A stretch of 6,670 nucleotides of DNA from Fimbriimonadia bacterium (GCA_029824495.1 JALGXY010000442.1:1-6670); one strand, 5' to 3'. Counted from the first letter of the stretch, positions 1-6,670 are shown. The notes: generated by a model from the sequence alone, not told the origin. Numbers and translations are program-made.

Positions 1-1059
1 ACGCTCGTCGGAGCAGGTGCAGCAGAGGCAGCCCCGACTGAAAAAGACGAGGCGGACTTCATCCCGAATGGGGTCACCTGGATCCAGGAGTACGCTGAAG
101 AACTGAAGCCAGCCGACAACACTGTGGTCCTCAAAAGCGGTGAGACGGTCACCTATGACGCGCTCGTCGTTGCACCCGGCCTTGTGATCGAGTGGGACAT
201 GATCGAAGGGTTGACCGATGCGTTGGAGAACGACCCGCGAGTCTCCACGAACTACGATTTCAACTACGCTCAGAAGACCTGGAAGGCGATGCAGGCCTTC
301 AAGGGCGGAAACGCGATCTTCACCCATCCGGCCACCCCGATCAAGTGCGGCGGCGCACCTCAAAAGATCATGTATCTGTTTGAGGACTACGCCCGCAAAA
401 ACGGACTTCGCGACAAGACCGAAGTCTGTGCCTACTTCCAGGGCGGCGGCATTTTTGGCATCAAGGAGTTCGGCGACGCTTTGACACCGATGCTGAAGGA
501 GCGGGACATTCATTTCAATGGTCGATATGACCTGATCAAAATCGATCGGGCTTCGAGCACTGCAACGTTCCAAAACCTGGATGACGGATCTCAAAAAGAG
601 GTCCAGTACGACTTCCTGCATGTGACTCCAAAACAGGGCCCGCCTGCGGTGGTGAAGAACAGCCCGTTTGCAACGACGGAAGCGCCATTCGGATGGATGA
701 AGGTCGATCCGTTCACGCTGCAGAGCTCGGACTTCCCAAACGTCTTCGGACTGGGTGACAGCGCCCATCTGCCGACAGCAAAGACCGGCGCAGCCGTTCG
801 AAAACAGGCCCCTGTCGTGGTCGCCAACATCCTGGCTGTGCTGAGCGGAGAGGCGCCGACCAAATCTTACGACGGCTACACGAGCTGCCCGCTGGTGACG
901 AACTACGGAAAGATCATGATGGCTGAGTTCGGCTATGACGACAAGCTGATGCCGAGCTTCCCGCTCGACCCGACCAAACCGAGGTGGAGCATGTGGCTGG
1001 TGAAGAAGTTCGTCCTGCCGATCCTCTACTGGAAGTTCATGCTGCGCGGCAAGGCTTAG
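1..1059 (+). CDS. sqr: Sulfide:quinone oxidoreductase, type II (eukaryote-like), 5'-truncated
   Basis: This FAD-dependent membrane-associated enzyme oxidises sulfide to sulfane sulfur and passes the electrons to the quinone pool. The reading frame is open from base 1, where it encodes TLVGAG, the family's YQPxWTLVGAG region. About 70-80 N-terminal residues, including the GxGxxG dinucleotide-binding motif, therefore lie outside the window. 352 residues are visible. Both redox cysteines of the human SQOR type are present: one in IKCGGAPQKIMYL (Cys codon 346-348) and one in YDGYTSCPLVTNYG (Cys codon 886-888). They are 180 residues apart, against 178 in human SQOR as I recall it. The second FAD motif is NVFGLGDSAHLPTAKTGAAV near 736-795. 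The C-terminus (WSMWLVKKFVLPILYWKFML) matches the amphipathic membrane-anchoring tail of the family. An ATG at 124 is internal and is not the start. The family is secure from motif recall; the type II assignment is slightly less so. Confidence 0.93.
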   Translation, partial: TLVGAGAAEAAPTEKDEADFIPNGVTWIQEYAEELKPADNTVVLKSGETVTYDALVVAPGLVIEWDMIEGLTDALENDPRVSTNYDFNYAQKTWKAMQAFKGGNAIFTHPATPIKCGGAPQKIMYLFEDYARKNGLRDKTEVCAYFQGGGIFGIKEFGDALTPMLKERDIHFNGRYDLIKIDRASSTATFQNLDDGSQKEVQYDFLHVTPKQGPPAVVKNSPFATTEAPFGWMKVDPFTLQSSDFPNVFGLGDSAHLPTAKTGAAVRKQAPVVVANILAVLSGEAPTKSYDGYTSCPLVTNYGKIMMAEFGYDDKLMPSFPLDPTKPRWSMWLVKKFVLPILYWKFMLRGKA

Positions 1060-1472
1060 TCGTCTGTCGGAAACATGTCTGGGCCGTCTTTGTGGCTGAA
1101 GACGAGGCCACGCTCTATCCAGTGCAGCCCGCCGAAAACGATCTCCATGCGGTGAGTGCCAGATCCAAAAACGGCTTCTGTCGGCTCCATGGGGCCATAG
1201 GTGTCGTGCATTGTTGGTACGGGCTTCTTCTCTTCAGAACTGATCCGATTGAGACTGATCACCACCGAATCACCCTCCCGCTTCCAGAATCCACCTGCAT
1301 CTGGGCTGCTGAGCTCATCGGCGAGATTGGCCTTCCAAAGCTCCTCAAAACAGTCGACCGTGCCGGTGTCTGAGAAGACCAAGTAGTAGCCCTCGTATCG
1401 GGTGCCGCATTCATAGCCGTCTCGATCGAGAATCTCCTCTGAGTCGAGATTGCGGTAGAGGGCCTTGGACAT
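1056..1472 (-). CDS. Hypothetical protein, 138 aa (alternative start at 1544)
   Basis: I do not recognise this protein. From the ATG at 1472-1470 it is 138 residues, beginning MSKALYRNLDSEEILDRDG and ending in TAA (plus bases 1056-1058). It is soluble-looking, acidic and rich in aromatic residues. Short beta-like stretches such as YYLVFSDTGTVDCFEELW and GGFWKREGDSVVISL suggest a small beta-sheet fold. I see no signal peptide, membrane segment or catalytic motif. The frame also extends to an ATG at 1544, giving 162 aa. Those extra 24 residues (KKEEGE and so on) are encoded by the intergenic repeat and have no ribosome binding site, so I prefer the inner start, although its own Shine-Dalgarno signal is weak too. 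The gene converges on the sulfide oxidoreductase with overlapping stop codons and diverges from the WG-repeat gene. Frame length and sensible composition support a real gene. Confidence 0.6.
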   Translation of the reverse strand: MSKALYRNLDSEEILDRDGYECGTRYEGYYLVFSDTGTVDCFEELWKANLADELSSPDAGGFWKREGDSVVISLNRISSEEKKPVPTMHDTYGPMEPTEAVFGSGTHRMEIVFGGLHWIERGLVFSHKDGPDMFPTDD

Positions 1473-1485
1473 GACTGTCGAAAGG

Positions 1486-1515
1486 CTACCTGCTGGGCAT
1501 CTCCGACCAAGGCAT
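1486..1515 (-). other. Possible 9-codon leader ORF upstream of the hypothetical gene
   Basis: On the minus strand the repeat supplies the tract AAGGAGGAGGGGGA directly before an ATG at 1515-1513, giving a near-ideal spacing of 7 bases from GGAGG. The ORF reads MPWSEMPSR and stops at TAG (plus bases 1486-1488), 13 bases before the preferred ATG of the 138-aa gene. It is the best-placed Shine-Dalgarno/start pair in this region. It may be a translated leader that couples to the gene, or an accident of the purine-rich repeat. I infer only the possibility. Confidence 0.25.
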
Positions 1516-1558
1516 TCCCCCTCCTCCTTTTTGCTAAGCGACATGGAGGAGAAGGGTC
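1515..1558. repeat. Intergenic palindromic repeat, copy 1 (degenerate)
   Basis: This 44-base stretch aligns with 3432-3477 in the same orientation. The first 20 bases are identical, and 39 of 44 aligned bases match, with one 2-base indel. It is an imperfect inverted repeat: CTCCTCC (1521-1527) pairs with GGAGGAG (1545-1551), and the inner stem is interrupted by mismatches at 1528/1544 and 1530/1542. It lies between two divergent genes. The purine arms resemble Shine-Dalgarno sequence on both strands. It looks like a REP- or MITE-like interspersed element, but only two copies are visible here. Confidence 0.75.
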
Positions 1559-1656
1559 GTCATGCAGATGGACATGTCTAGAGCTCAGCAATGGGATTCA
1601 AGCCTCTCTACAGACGTGCACCTGAGGAGAGAAACAGAGGTTGATGAGTTGCAGAT

Positions 1657-3402
1657 ATGTCCCAACGGTACACTTGCGCGATGCTCCTCACTTCCACGCT
1701 GTGTGCTTTCGTGCTGGGTCAGCAGTCGAACGACCTGTTTGAGCACATTGGGTCGCTGCCGAATCCGATGTCGATTGGCACCTATCATCAAGAGGCTGGG
1801 ATCGTTGAAATCATCCACCGTGAGACGAAGAAACGAGGGGCGCTTAGGCTGAGCGACAATATGGGGGTCGAGCCAGTTTATGATGACCTGATTGTGCTGA
1901 CGGCTGACCTGATCCTCACCGGTGGTGGGGCCGATTCGAGCGTTACATGGACTCTTCATACGAAGGCTGGCGAAGTCAAAAGCTCGACGACAGCGAAGGA
2001 GGTCGGGCAGGTCTACTACAAGGTCAACGACGACGCCTACATCTTCCGGACTGCCGACGACAAGTACGCGGTTTATGATGGCGAGGGCGTCAAGCTGACC
2101 CAGGATTACCAGAGCCTTCGACCGTTTGGCGACGCCGCGATTTCTGTTCTTCAAGACGAAAGGATCGGCATTCGCACGCCGGACGACCAGGAGATCATTC
2201 CGTTCTCCTACCACGATGTCCGACGTGTACCGGGCAGAGATGTCTATATCGCTGCCAACACTGACAAGAAGTATGGGCTGATCAAAGCTGACGGAACGGA
2301 GGTGATTCCGTACACCTACCGCTATATTCAGGTGCTGCTGAATGGACTGCTGCTGTTGATTGAAGAGAATGAAAATCTCGGTCTCACTACCTTTGAGGGC
2401 AAAGAGATCTCGCCAGTGCAGGCGAGGAACTATTCCAACAGTAAAGGCCGCTACATGGGCTGGTGGTCGAAAGACGGATCAGATTCCGGGATATTGGACA
2501 CAGAGACAGGCGAAAACGTCTACGATGGCGGCAGCAGCCTGCAGGAGATCTTCCAGCTGACCGGCGACTACTTCCTGACCTACACCAAGGAGATCGCAGA
2601 AGCGTCATACAACTCGTTCTACAAGTACAGGAAGATCGCTCTGGTCGATGCCAAGAAAGGAGCGCTGACCCCCAGCAAGTACTACGACATCAAATTCATC
2701 GAGACGGCAGACGGCCCTGTGTTTGAGCTCTACGACATAGAAGAAAAACTGCAGTATTTCTGGCTGATGAACAAAGACGGGAAGATGATCGCGGAGCAGG
2801 TGGAGCCGACCTATCGCGAGTCGAATGGCAAGACCTTCATCAAATGGAAAGGTCCGGGCGTGACCAAGGAGTCGATCGCCGGTGGATTCTTCACAACTCA
2901 TCCCGAAGGCGTGGTTGACTACCAAGGCCGCGATCTGTTTCCCGGCAGAAAGCTGTTGCGATATCCCGAATACAGTGAGGGCCTCGGCTTCGCCATGGAG
3001 TACGAAACAACTGACCAGGGTCGGAAGGGCTACATGAATATCAACGGCGACTTCATCATCGTCAAGCCAGAGTTCGAGAGAGGTGACCGATTCCGAGGCG
3101 GACTTGCATCAGTGTCTGTCGATGACCCGTCGACTGAGAAGTTTGGGTGGCTCAAAGGAGTGATCGACAAGACGGGCATCTGGGTCATCCCGCCAAAGTA
3201 CGAGTTTGTCACTAGGCACGAGACACGGCCTGATCTATTCATCTGCCAGACAAAATCTGGCATGGATTATCTGTTGACCAGCAAGGGCCAGGAGATATTC
3301 AAGGCGAACGCTGCCTCGCTCACTTTCTTGGGCGAAGACCTCTTCTTGGCAGAGGAAAAGGCTGGCCAAAAACGCTCGAGCCTGTTTCGGATCAAGGGCT
3401 AG
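1657..3402 (+). CDS. Exported WG-repeat protein, 581 aa
   Basis: This is a predicted secreted or periplasmic protein made of degenerate WG-type repeats (a beta-rich repeat of unknown biochemical role, usually written as YGyid..G..viPp.Yd). Residues 1-22 look like a Sec signal peptide: an Arg at 4, a hydrophobic core MLLTSTLCAFVLG, then QQ; there is no convincing lipobox. The clearest repeat units start near residue 60 (RGALRLSDNMGVEPVYDDL), 170 (IGIRTPDDQEIIPFSYHDV), 206 (YGLIKADGTEVIPYTYRYI), 459 (YMNINGDFIIVKPEFE) and 501 (GVIDKTGIWVIPPKYEFV). Weaker units lie between them, and the last (DYLLTSKGQEIF) is near the C-terminus. An in-frame stop at 1645-1647 limits the start to ATG 1657 or ATG 1681. 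I chose 1657 because it gives the signal peptide a charged n-region. The nearest purine-rich site (AGAGG, 1636-1640) is too far away to be a good ribosome binding site. The gene has no operon partner here, and its cellular job is unknown. Confidence 0.85.
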   Translation: MSQRYTCAMLLTSTLCAFVLGQQSNDLFEHIGSLPNPMSIGTYHQEAGIVEIIHRETKKRGALRLSDNMGVEPVYDDLIVLTADLILTGGGADSSVTWTLHTKAGEVKSSTTAKEVGQVYYKVNDDAYIFRTADDKYAVYDGEGVKLTQDYQSLRPFGDAAISVLQDERIGIRTPDDQEIIPFSYHDVRRVPGRDVYIAANTDKKYGLIKADGTEVIPYTYRYIQVLLNGLLLLIEENENLGLTTFEGKEISPVQARNYSNSKGRYMGWWSKDGSDSGILDTETGENVYDGGSSLQEIFQLTGDYFLTYTKEIAEASYNSFYKYRKIALVDAKKGALTPSKYYDIKFIETADGPVFELYDIEEKLQYFWLMNKDGKMIAEQVEPTYRESNGKTFIKWKGPGVTKESIAGGFFTTHPEGVVDYQGRDLFPGRKLLRYPEYSEGLGFAMEYETTDQGRKGYMNINGDFIIVKPEFERGDRFRGGLASVSVDDPSTEKFGWLKGVIDKTGIWVIPPKYEFVTRHETRPDLFICQTKSGMDYLLTSKGQEIFKANAASLTFLGEDLFLAEEKAGQKRSSLFRIKG

Positions 3403-3431
3403 TTCTAGCCTGAAATCGATACGGAGTTAGG

Positions 3432-3477
3432 TTCCCCCTCCTCCTTTTTGCGAAGTGAAAGGGAGGAGGGGAGGGTC
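3432..3477. repeat. Intergenic palindromic repeat, copy 2; long hairpin between convergent genes
   Basis: This is the second copy of the element at 1515-1558, and here the palindrome is almost intact. Bases 3435-3449 pair with 3457-3471 in 15 positions, 13 Watson-Crick and two T-G, leaving a 7-base loop GCGAAGT. The two wobbles favour folding of plus-strand RNA, so the hairpin would form in read-through from the WG-repeat gene, whose stop is 30 bases upstream. No T-tract follows on the plus strand, so it is not a textbook intrinsic terminator. It could still protect the 3' end or help separate the converging transcripts. Confidence 0.8.
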
Positions 3478-3484
3478 CGCCAAA

Positions 3485-3507
3485 GAACTCTCCAATAGGG
3501 AGAGTTC
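3485..3507 (-). terminator. Perfect 9-bp hairpin, possible terminator of the RND gene
   Basis: GAACTCTCC (3485-3493) and GGAGAGTTC (3499-3507) form a perfect stem with a 5-base loop. It lies 64 bases downstream of the RND permease stop codon in that gene's direction of transcription. On the minus strand the stem is followed by TTTGG, a short and weak T-run, so a role as intrinsic terminator is plausible but not strong. On the plus strand no T-run follows. Confidence 0.4.
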
Positions 3508-3570
3508 GACGTGGATAGGCGGTGGAGGGCCGGAAAGCAGACGTGGACGTCCGCACCACTGGATTTCAAT

Positions 3571-6500
3571 TTAGGCGCTCGCCCAGTCCTCCTCCGAAGA
3601 GGCTGAAGGATCGTAACCCTCCCACTCCTTCTTCCCAAACACCCAGAACAGCGCCGGGGTGACCACCTGGTCGAGGATGGTGCTGGAGACCAGCCCGCCC
3701 AGAATGACGACGGCGATCGGCTGGAGCAGCTCTTTGCCCGGTTCACCCTGAGAAAGGGCGAGCGGCATCAAGCCCAGTGCTGCCGCAAGAGCGGTCATCA
3801 GCACAGGAGAGAGCCTCTCCTGGGTGCCGCGCAGGATCATCTCTTTGCCGAATGTCATCCCCTCTTCCTTCATCAGATGAACGTAGTGCGACAGCATCAT
3901 GATGCCGTTGCGCGTGGCGATGCCGAACAGGGTGATGAACCCGACCATGGAGGCGACTGAAAGGACTCCACCCGTCAGATAGACCGCCACGACGCCCCCG
4001 ACCAGGGCCAGCGGCAGGTTGACCATGACCTGAAGCGACATCCGCCAAGACTTCAGCGCAGCATTGAGAAGCAGGAAGATCGCGACGATTGTGAATCCTC
4101 CGAGAAGCAGAATCCTCTGCATCGCGCTCTGCTGGCTTTGGAACTGCCCGCCATAAGCTACATAGTAGCCGTCTGGCCACTCGGCCTGAATCGGTCCCAT
4201 TTTCGACTGAAGTTCAGTCACGACACTGTTCAGGTCGCGGCCCTCAACGTTGGCCTGGACAACAATCCGACGAGAGACGTTTTCCCGGTTGATCGTGTTC
4301 GGACCGGTGCTTCTTTGGACAGATGCCACCTGAGACAGCGGGATGCTGGTGCCAGAAGGCGTGTCGATCAGCGTTGAACCGATGACATCGATGTTGTTCC
4401 GCGCCTCCTCCGTAAACCAGACAACGAGATCAAACGTCTGCTGGCCCTGCAGAACCTGAGAGACCTTGTGGCCCCCAAGCCCGACCTCCAGGTTCTCCGC
4501 GAGATCGTACGGCGTCAGACCGTAGCGAGCCGCCGCCGTTCTGTCGATCTTGATGCTGATCTGCGGCACCTCGACCTGCGGCTCGATCTGCAGGTCAACG
4601 ATGCCTTCGATCGACTCCATTGCACTCTCAACATCCTGCGCCAATCGACGCAGTTCATTGAGATCCGGTCCGAAGACCTTCACAGCGAGCGCGGCCCGGA
4701 CTCCTGAAGACAGGTGGTCGAGCCTGTGCGAAATTGGCTGGCCGAACGCGACATAGACCCCTGGGATCTCACCCAGCTTAAAGCGAAGCTCCTCGGTTGC
4801 GCCTTCGAGGCCTCGCTCTGATTCAGCAATTCCAATATCGAGCTCGGAATGGTTGACCCCCTCTGCGTGTTCGTCCATTTCGGCACGGCCAGTCCGGCGG
4901 CCAATATGGGTCACTTCAGGGACAGAGAGAGCCGTCCTTTCGATGATCTTCCCGATCCGGTTGCTCTCTTCGAGATTCGAGCCAGGAGGAAGAATCGCGG
5001 TTACCGAGAGCGAACCCTCATTGAATTTCGGCAGAAACTCACGGCCCATATTGGGAATCACGTAGATCGCGACGACGGTTGCTGCGGCGGTTGTACCAAA
5101 CACCAGCCAAGGCTGCTTCATCGCTCCCCGAACGATCGGAGCATTCACCTTCTTCAGCCCGGCAACAAGCTTGGAGTCGCCCTGCTTTTTCGCCTTGGCT
5201 TTTCGCAGCAGCATTCCGCAAAGGGCTGGAGTCAGCGTCAAGGAGACGAGCAGAGATGCTGTCATCGAGACGATAAAAGCAAGACCAAGCGGAAGAAAGA
5301 CGCGGCCCTCCATTCCCTTCAATGAGATCAAAGGGAGGAAGACGATCACGATGATCAGCGTGGCGAACACGATGCTGTTACGGATCTCCGCGCTGGCGCC
5401 ATAGATCACCTTAAGAGGGTTGACCGGGCTCCCCGCTTCTCGGTTCAACCGCAGTCTTCGAACCACGTTCTCGACATCGACAATGCTGTCGTCTACAACG
5501 AGCCCAATTGCGATCGCGAGACCGCCCAACGTCATCGTGTTGATGCTGATGCCGAACTTGTTCAGGAGCAGCAGTGTGAGAATAAACGAGACAGGGATTG
5601 AGACGAGCGAGATGACGGTCGCTCGAACGTTCATCAGGAAGGCCAGAATCACGATCAGGACGATCAAACCTGCCTCCATCAGAGCCTTCTCCACGTTGTG
5701 GATCGATGTGTTGATGAAATGCTCTTGCCGGAACAGCTCTCGGTTGATCTTAACGTCGCTTGGGAGCGTCGCTTCGAGCTCATCCAAGGCTTTATCCAGC
5801 TCGCGAGTCAGGTCAAGGGTATTGGCTGTGGGCTGCTTCTGAATGGAGAGCAGAACGGCCGGATCGCCGTTGACACTGCCGTCTCCACGCGGCAGGCCCT
5901 TCTCGAACTGGACGTCGGCCACCTGCCCGATGGTTACGGGCGTTCCATTGACTGACTTGATGACTGTTCCGCGAATCTCCTCGAGGTTCTTGACCCGGCC
6001 TTCGATGCGGATAACGGCCTCTCTTTGTGGCTCCTGAAGGAAGCCGCCGCCAGCATTCGTATTGCTCTTGCCTGCAGCCTCTATCAGCTCTTCCAGCGTG
6101 ATCCCAAATTGCTTCAGACGAGCAGGGTCAGTCAGCACCTGATACTGCTTGACACCGCCGCCGATCGCCACAACCTGTGAAACGCCGGGAACTGCCAGCA
6201 GACGCTGGCGCACTACGAAGTCGGCGATTGACCGCACTTCGAGCGGTGGTGTATCCCCGCTCTCGCTCGAGACAGCCATGACCATGATCTCACCCATGAT
6301 CGAGCTGATGGGAGCCAATGAAGCAACTGAGCCTTCGGGAAGTCGTGACTGGGCAAGCTGCAGCTTCTCATTGACTATCTGCCGCGCCCGGTAGATGTCC
6401 ATGTCCCAGTCAAATTCGACAAAGACGATGCTGAATCCAGCACTGGATGCCGAGCGAACGCGCTGGACACCCGTGGCGCCGTTCATCATCGTCTCAATAG

Positions 6501-6670
6501 GGAAGCTGACCAGCGCCTCGGTCTCTTCAGGAGCGAGACCGTGCGCCTCGGTCATGATCGTCACGACCGGCCTGTTGAGATCAGGCAGGACATCAACATC
6601 CATTTTTGGAATCGCAAAGAGACCAAAGACGATCAGCATCAACGTGAAGGCAACGACAAAAACGCGCTGT
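3571..6670 (-). CDS. CusA/CzcA-like (HME-type) RND efflux permease, 5' end beyond window
   Basis: This inner-membrane proton-driven pump subunit exports substrate, probably metal ions, through a trimer linked to a periplasmic adaptor and an outer-membrane channel. The frame stays open to base 6670 (QRVFVVAFTLMLIVFGLFAI, the end of TM1), so the TTG/ATG near 6640 is not the true start. 1032 residues are visible, with perhaps 10 to 20 missing. TM1 is followed by the first periplasmic porter domain (DLNRPVVTIMTEAHGLAPEE onward) and TM2-TM6. TM4 carries VVDDSIVDVENV, with acidic proton-relay candidates Asp-Asp at plus positions 5488-5493. TM7 leads to GREFLPKFNEG and the second porter domain (TGRAEMDEHAEG, ISHRLDHLSSGVRAALAVKV). 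TM8-TM12 include GFITLFGIATRNGIMMLSHY and TPALFWVFGKKEW. It ends in TAA (plus 3571-3573). The CusA metal-binding methionines seem to be replaced (see findings), so substrate is uncertain. Partner genes are expected beyond the right edge. Confidence 0.93.
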   Translation of the reverse strand, partial: QRVFVVAFTLMLIVFGLFAIPKMDVDVLPDLNRPVVTIMTEAHGLAPEETEALVSFPIETMMNGATGVQRVRSASSAGFSIVFVEFDWDMDIYRARQIVNEKLQLAQSRLPEGSVASLAPISSIMGEIMVMAVSSESGDTPPLEVRSIADFVVRQRLLAVPGVSQVVAIGGGVKQYQVLTDPARLKQFGITLEELIEAAGKSNTNAGGGFLQEPQREAVIRIEGRVKNLEEIRGTVIKSVNGTPVTIGQVADVQFEKGLPRGDGSVNGDPAVLLSIQKQPTANTLDLTRELDKALDELEATLPSDVKINRELFRQEHFINTSIHNVEKALMEAGLIVLIVILAFLMNVRATVISLVSIPVSFILTLLLLNKFGISINTMTLGGLAIAIGLVVDDSIVDVENVVRRLRLNREAGSPVNPLKVIYGASAEIRNSIVFATLIIVIVFLPLISLKGMEGRVFLPLGLAFIVSMTASLLVSLTLTPALCGMLLRKAKAKKQGDSKLVAGLKKVNAPIVRGAMKQPWLVFGTTAAATVVAIYVIPNMGREFLPKFNEGSLSVTAILPPGSNLEESNRIGKIIERTALSVPEVTHIGRRTGRAEMDEHAEGVNHSELDIGIAESERGLEGATEELRFKLGEIPGVYVAFGQPISHRLDHLSSGVRAALAVKVFGPDLNELRRLAQDVESAMESIEGIVDLQIEPQVEVPQISIKIDRTAAARYGLTPYDLAENLEVGLGGHKVSQVLQGQQTFDLVVWFTEEARNNIDVIGSTLIDTPSGTSIPLSQVASVQRSTGPNTINRENVSRRIVVQANVEGRDLNSVVTELQSKMGPIQAEWPDGYYVAYGGQFQSQQSAMQRILLLGGFTIVAIFLLLNAALKSWRMSLQVMVNLPLALVGGVVAVYLTGGVLSVASMVGFITLFGIATRNGIMMLSHYVHLMKEEGMTFGKEMILRGTQERLSPVLMTALAAALGLMPLALSQGEPGKELLQPIAVVILGGLVSSTILDQVVTPALFWVFGKKEWEGYDPSASSEEDWASA

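Noticed and set aside
984..1373. 129-codon plus-strand ORF spanning the junction of the first two genes
   Set aside because: It overlaps the end of the sulfide oxidoreductase in another frame and is antisense to the hypothetical gene; no family features are seen.
1575..1601. Possible minus-strand promoter, TTGAAT and TAGACA
   Set aside because: The spacing is only 15 bases and the -10 match is poor; such matches are expected by chance.
1562..1852. 96-codon plus-strand ORF with a good GGAGGAG site 10 bases before its ATG
   Set aside because: It overlaps the signal peptide and first repeats of the WG-repeat gene in another frame, and its translation is Arg/Ser/Cys-rich without recognisable features. 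The purine site belongs to the intergenic repeat.
1585..2214. 209-codon minus-strand ORF
   Set aside because: It lies almost wholly antisense to the WG-repeat gene, and its composition is typical of a shadow frame.
3545..3552. 8-base palindrome GGACGTCC just downstream of the RND stop
   Set aside because: It is short and without a second copy or promoter context, so it cannot be supported as an operator.
6640..6642. TTG/ATG pair as start of the RND permease
   Set aside because: The frame remains open to the window edge with hydrophobic TM1 residues (VFVVAFTL) upstream, as expected for the family, so the start lies beyond base 6670.
1..6670. CRISPR array, tRNA or rRNA gene, transposase gene
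   Set aside because: I found no regularly spaced repeats, no cloverleaf or conserved rRNA segments, and no transposase motifs; nearly all the window is accounted for by the four coding genes.

Overview
The window holds four protein-coding genes and two short intergenic regions from a moderately GC-rich bacterium. The organism is most likely diderm (Gram-negative type), because it encodes a three-component-type RND exporter subunit and a secreted repeat protein. No phylum can be fixed from the sequence. The purine/pyrimidine palindromic intergenic repeat is of a kind I loosely associate with Armatimonadota- or Planctomycete-like genomes, but that is a weak guess.

Layout. (1) Positions 1-1059, plus strand: the C-terminal four-fifths of a sulfide:quinone oxidoreductase of the eukaryote-like type II group, with its N-terminus cut by the window edge. 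(2) Positions about 1056-1472, minus strand: a small hypothetical protein. Its stop codon overlaps the stop of the sulfide oxidoreductase in a shared TTAG, so the two genes converge with no spacer. (3) Positions 1473-1656: a divergent intergenic region with copy 1 of a short repeat that carries Shine-Dalgarno-like purine tracts on both strands. (4) Positions 1657-3402, plus strand: an exported protein built of degenerate WG-type repeats. (5) Positions 3403-3570: a convergent intergenic region with copy 2 of the repeat, which forms a long hairpin, followed by a second perfect 9-bp hairpin. (6) Positions 3571-6670, minus strand: an almost complete CusA/CzcA-like RND permease whose first residues lie beyond the right edge.

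The genes do not form one operon, because orientation changes at every junction. The sulfide oxidoreductase (sulfide oxidation into the quinone pool) and the RND pump (export of metal ions or another toxicant, probably with adaptor and outer-membrane partners encoded beyond the right edge) are both stress or detoxification functions, but nothing here shows that they work together.

I see no strong evidence for a new multi-gene system. The points most worth a second look are the two-copy palindromic repeat, its overlap with translation-start signals (including a 9-codon leader ORF), and the apparent replacement of the CusA methionine triad in the RND pump.
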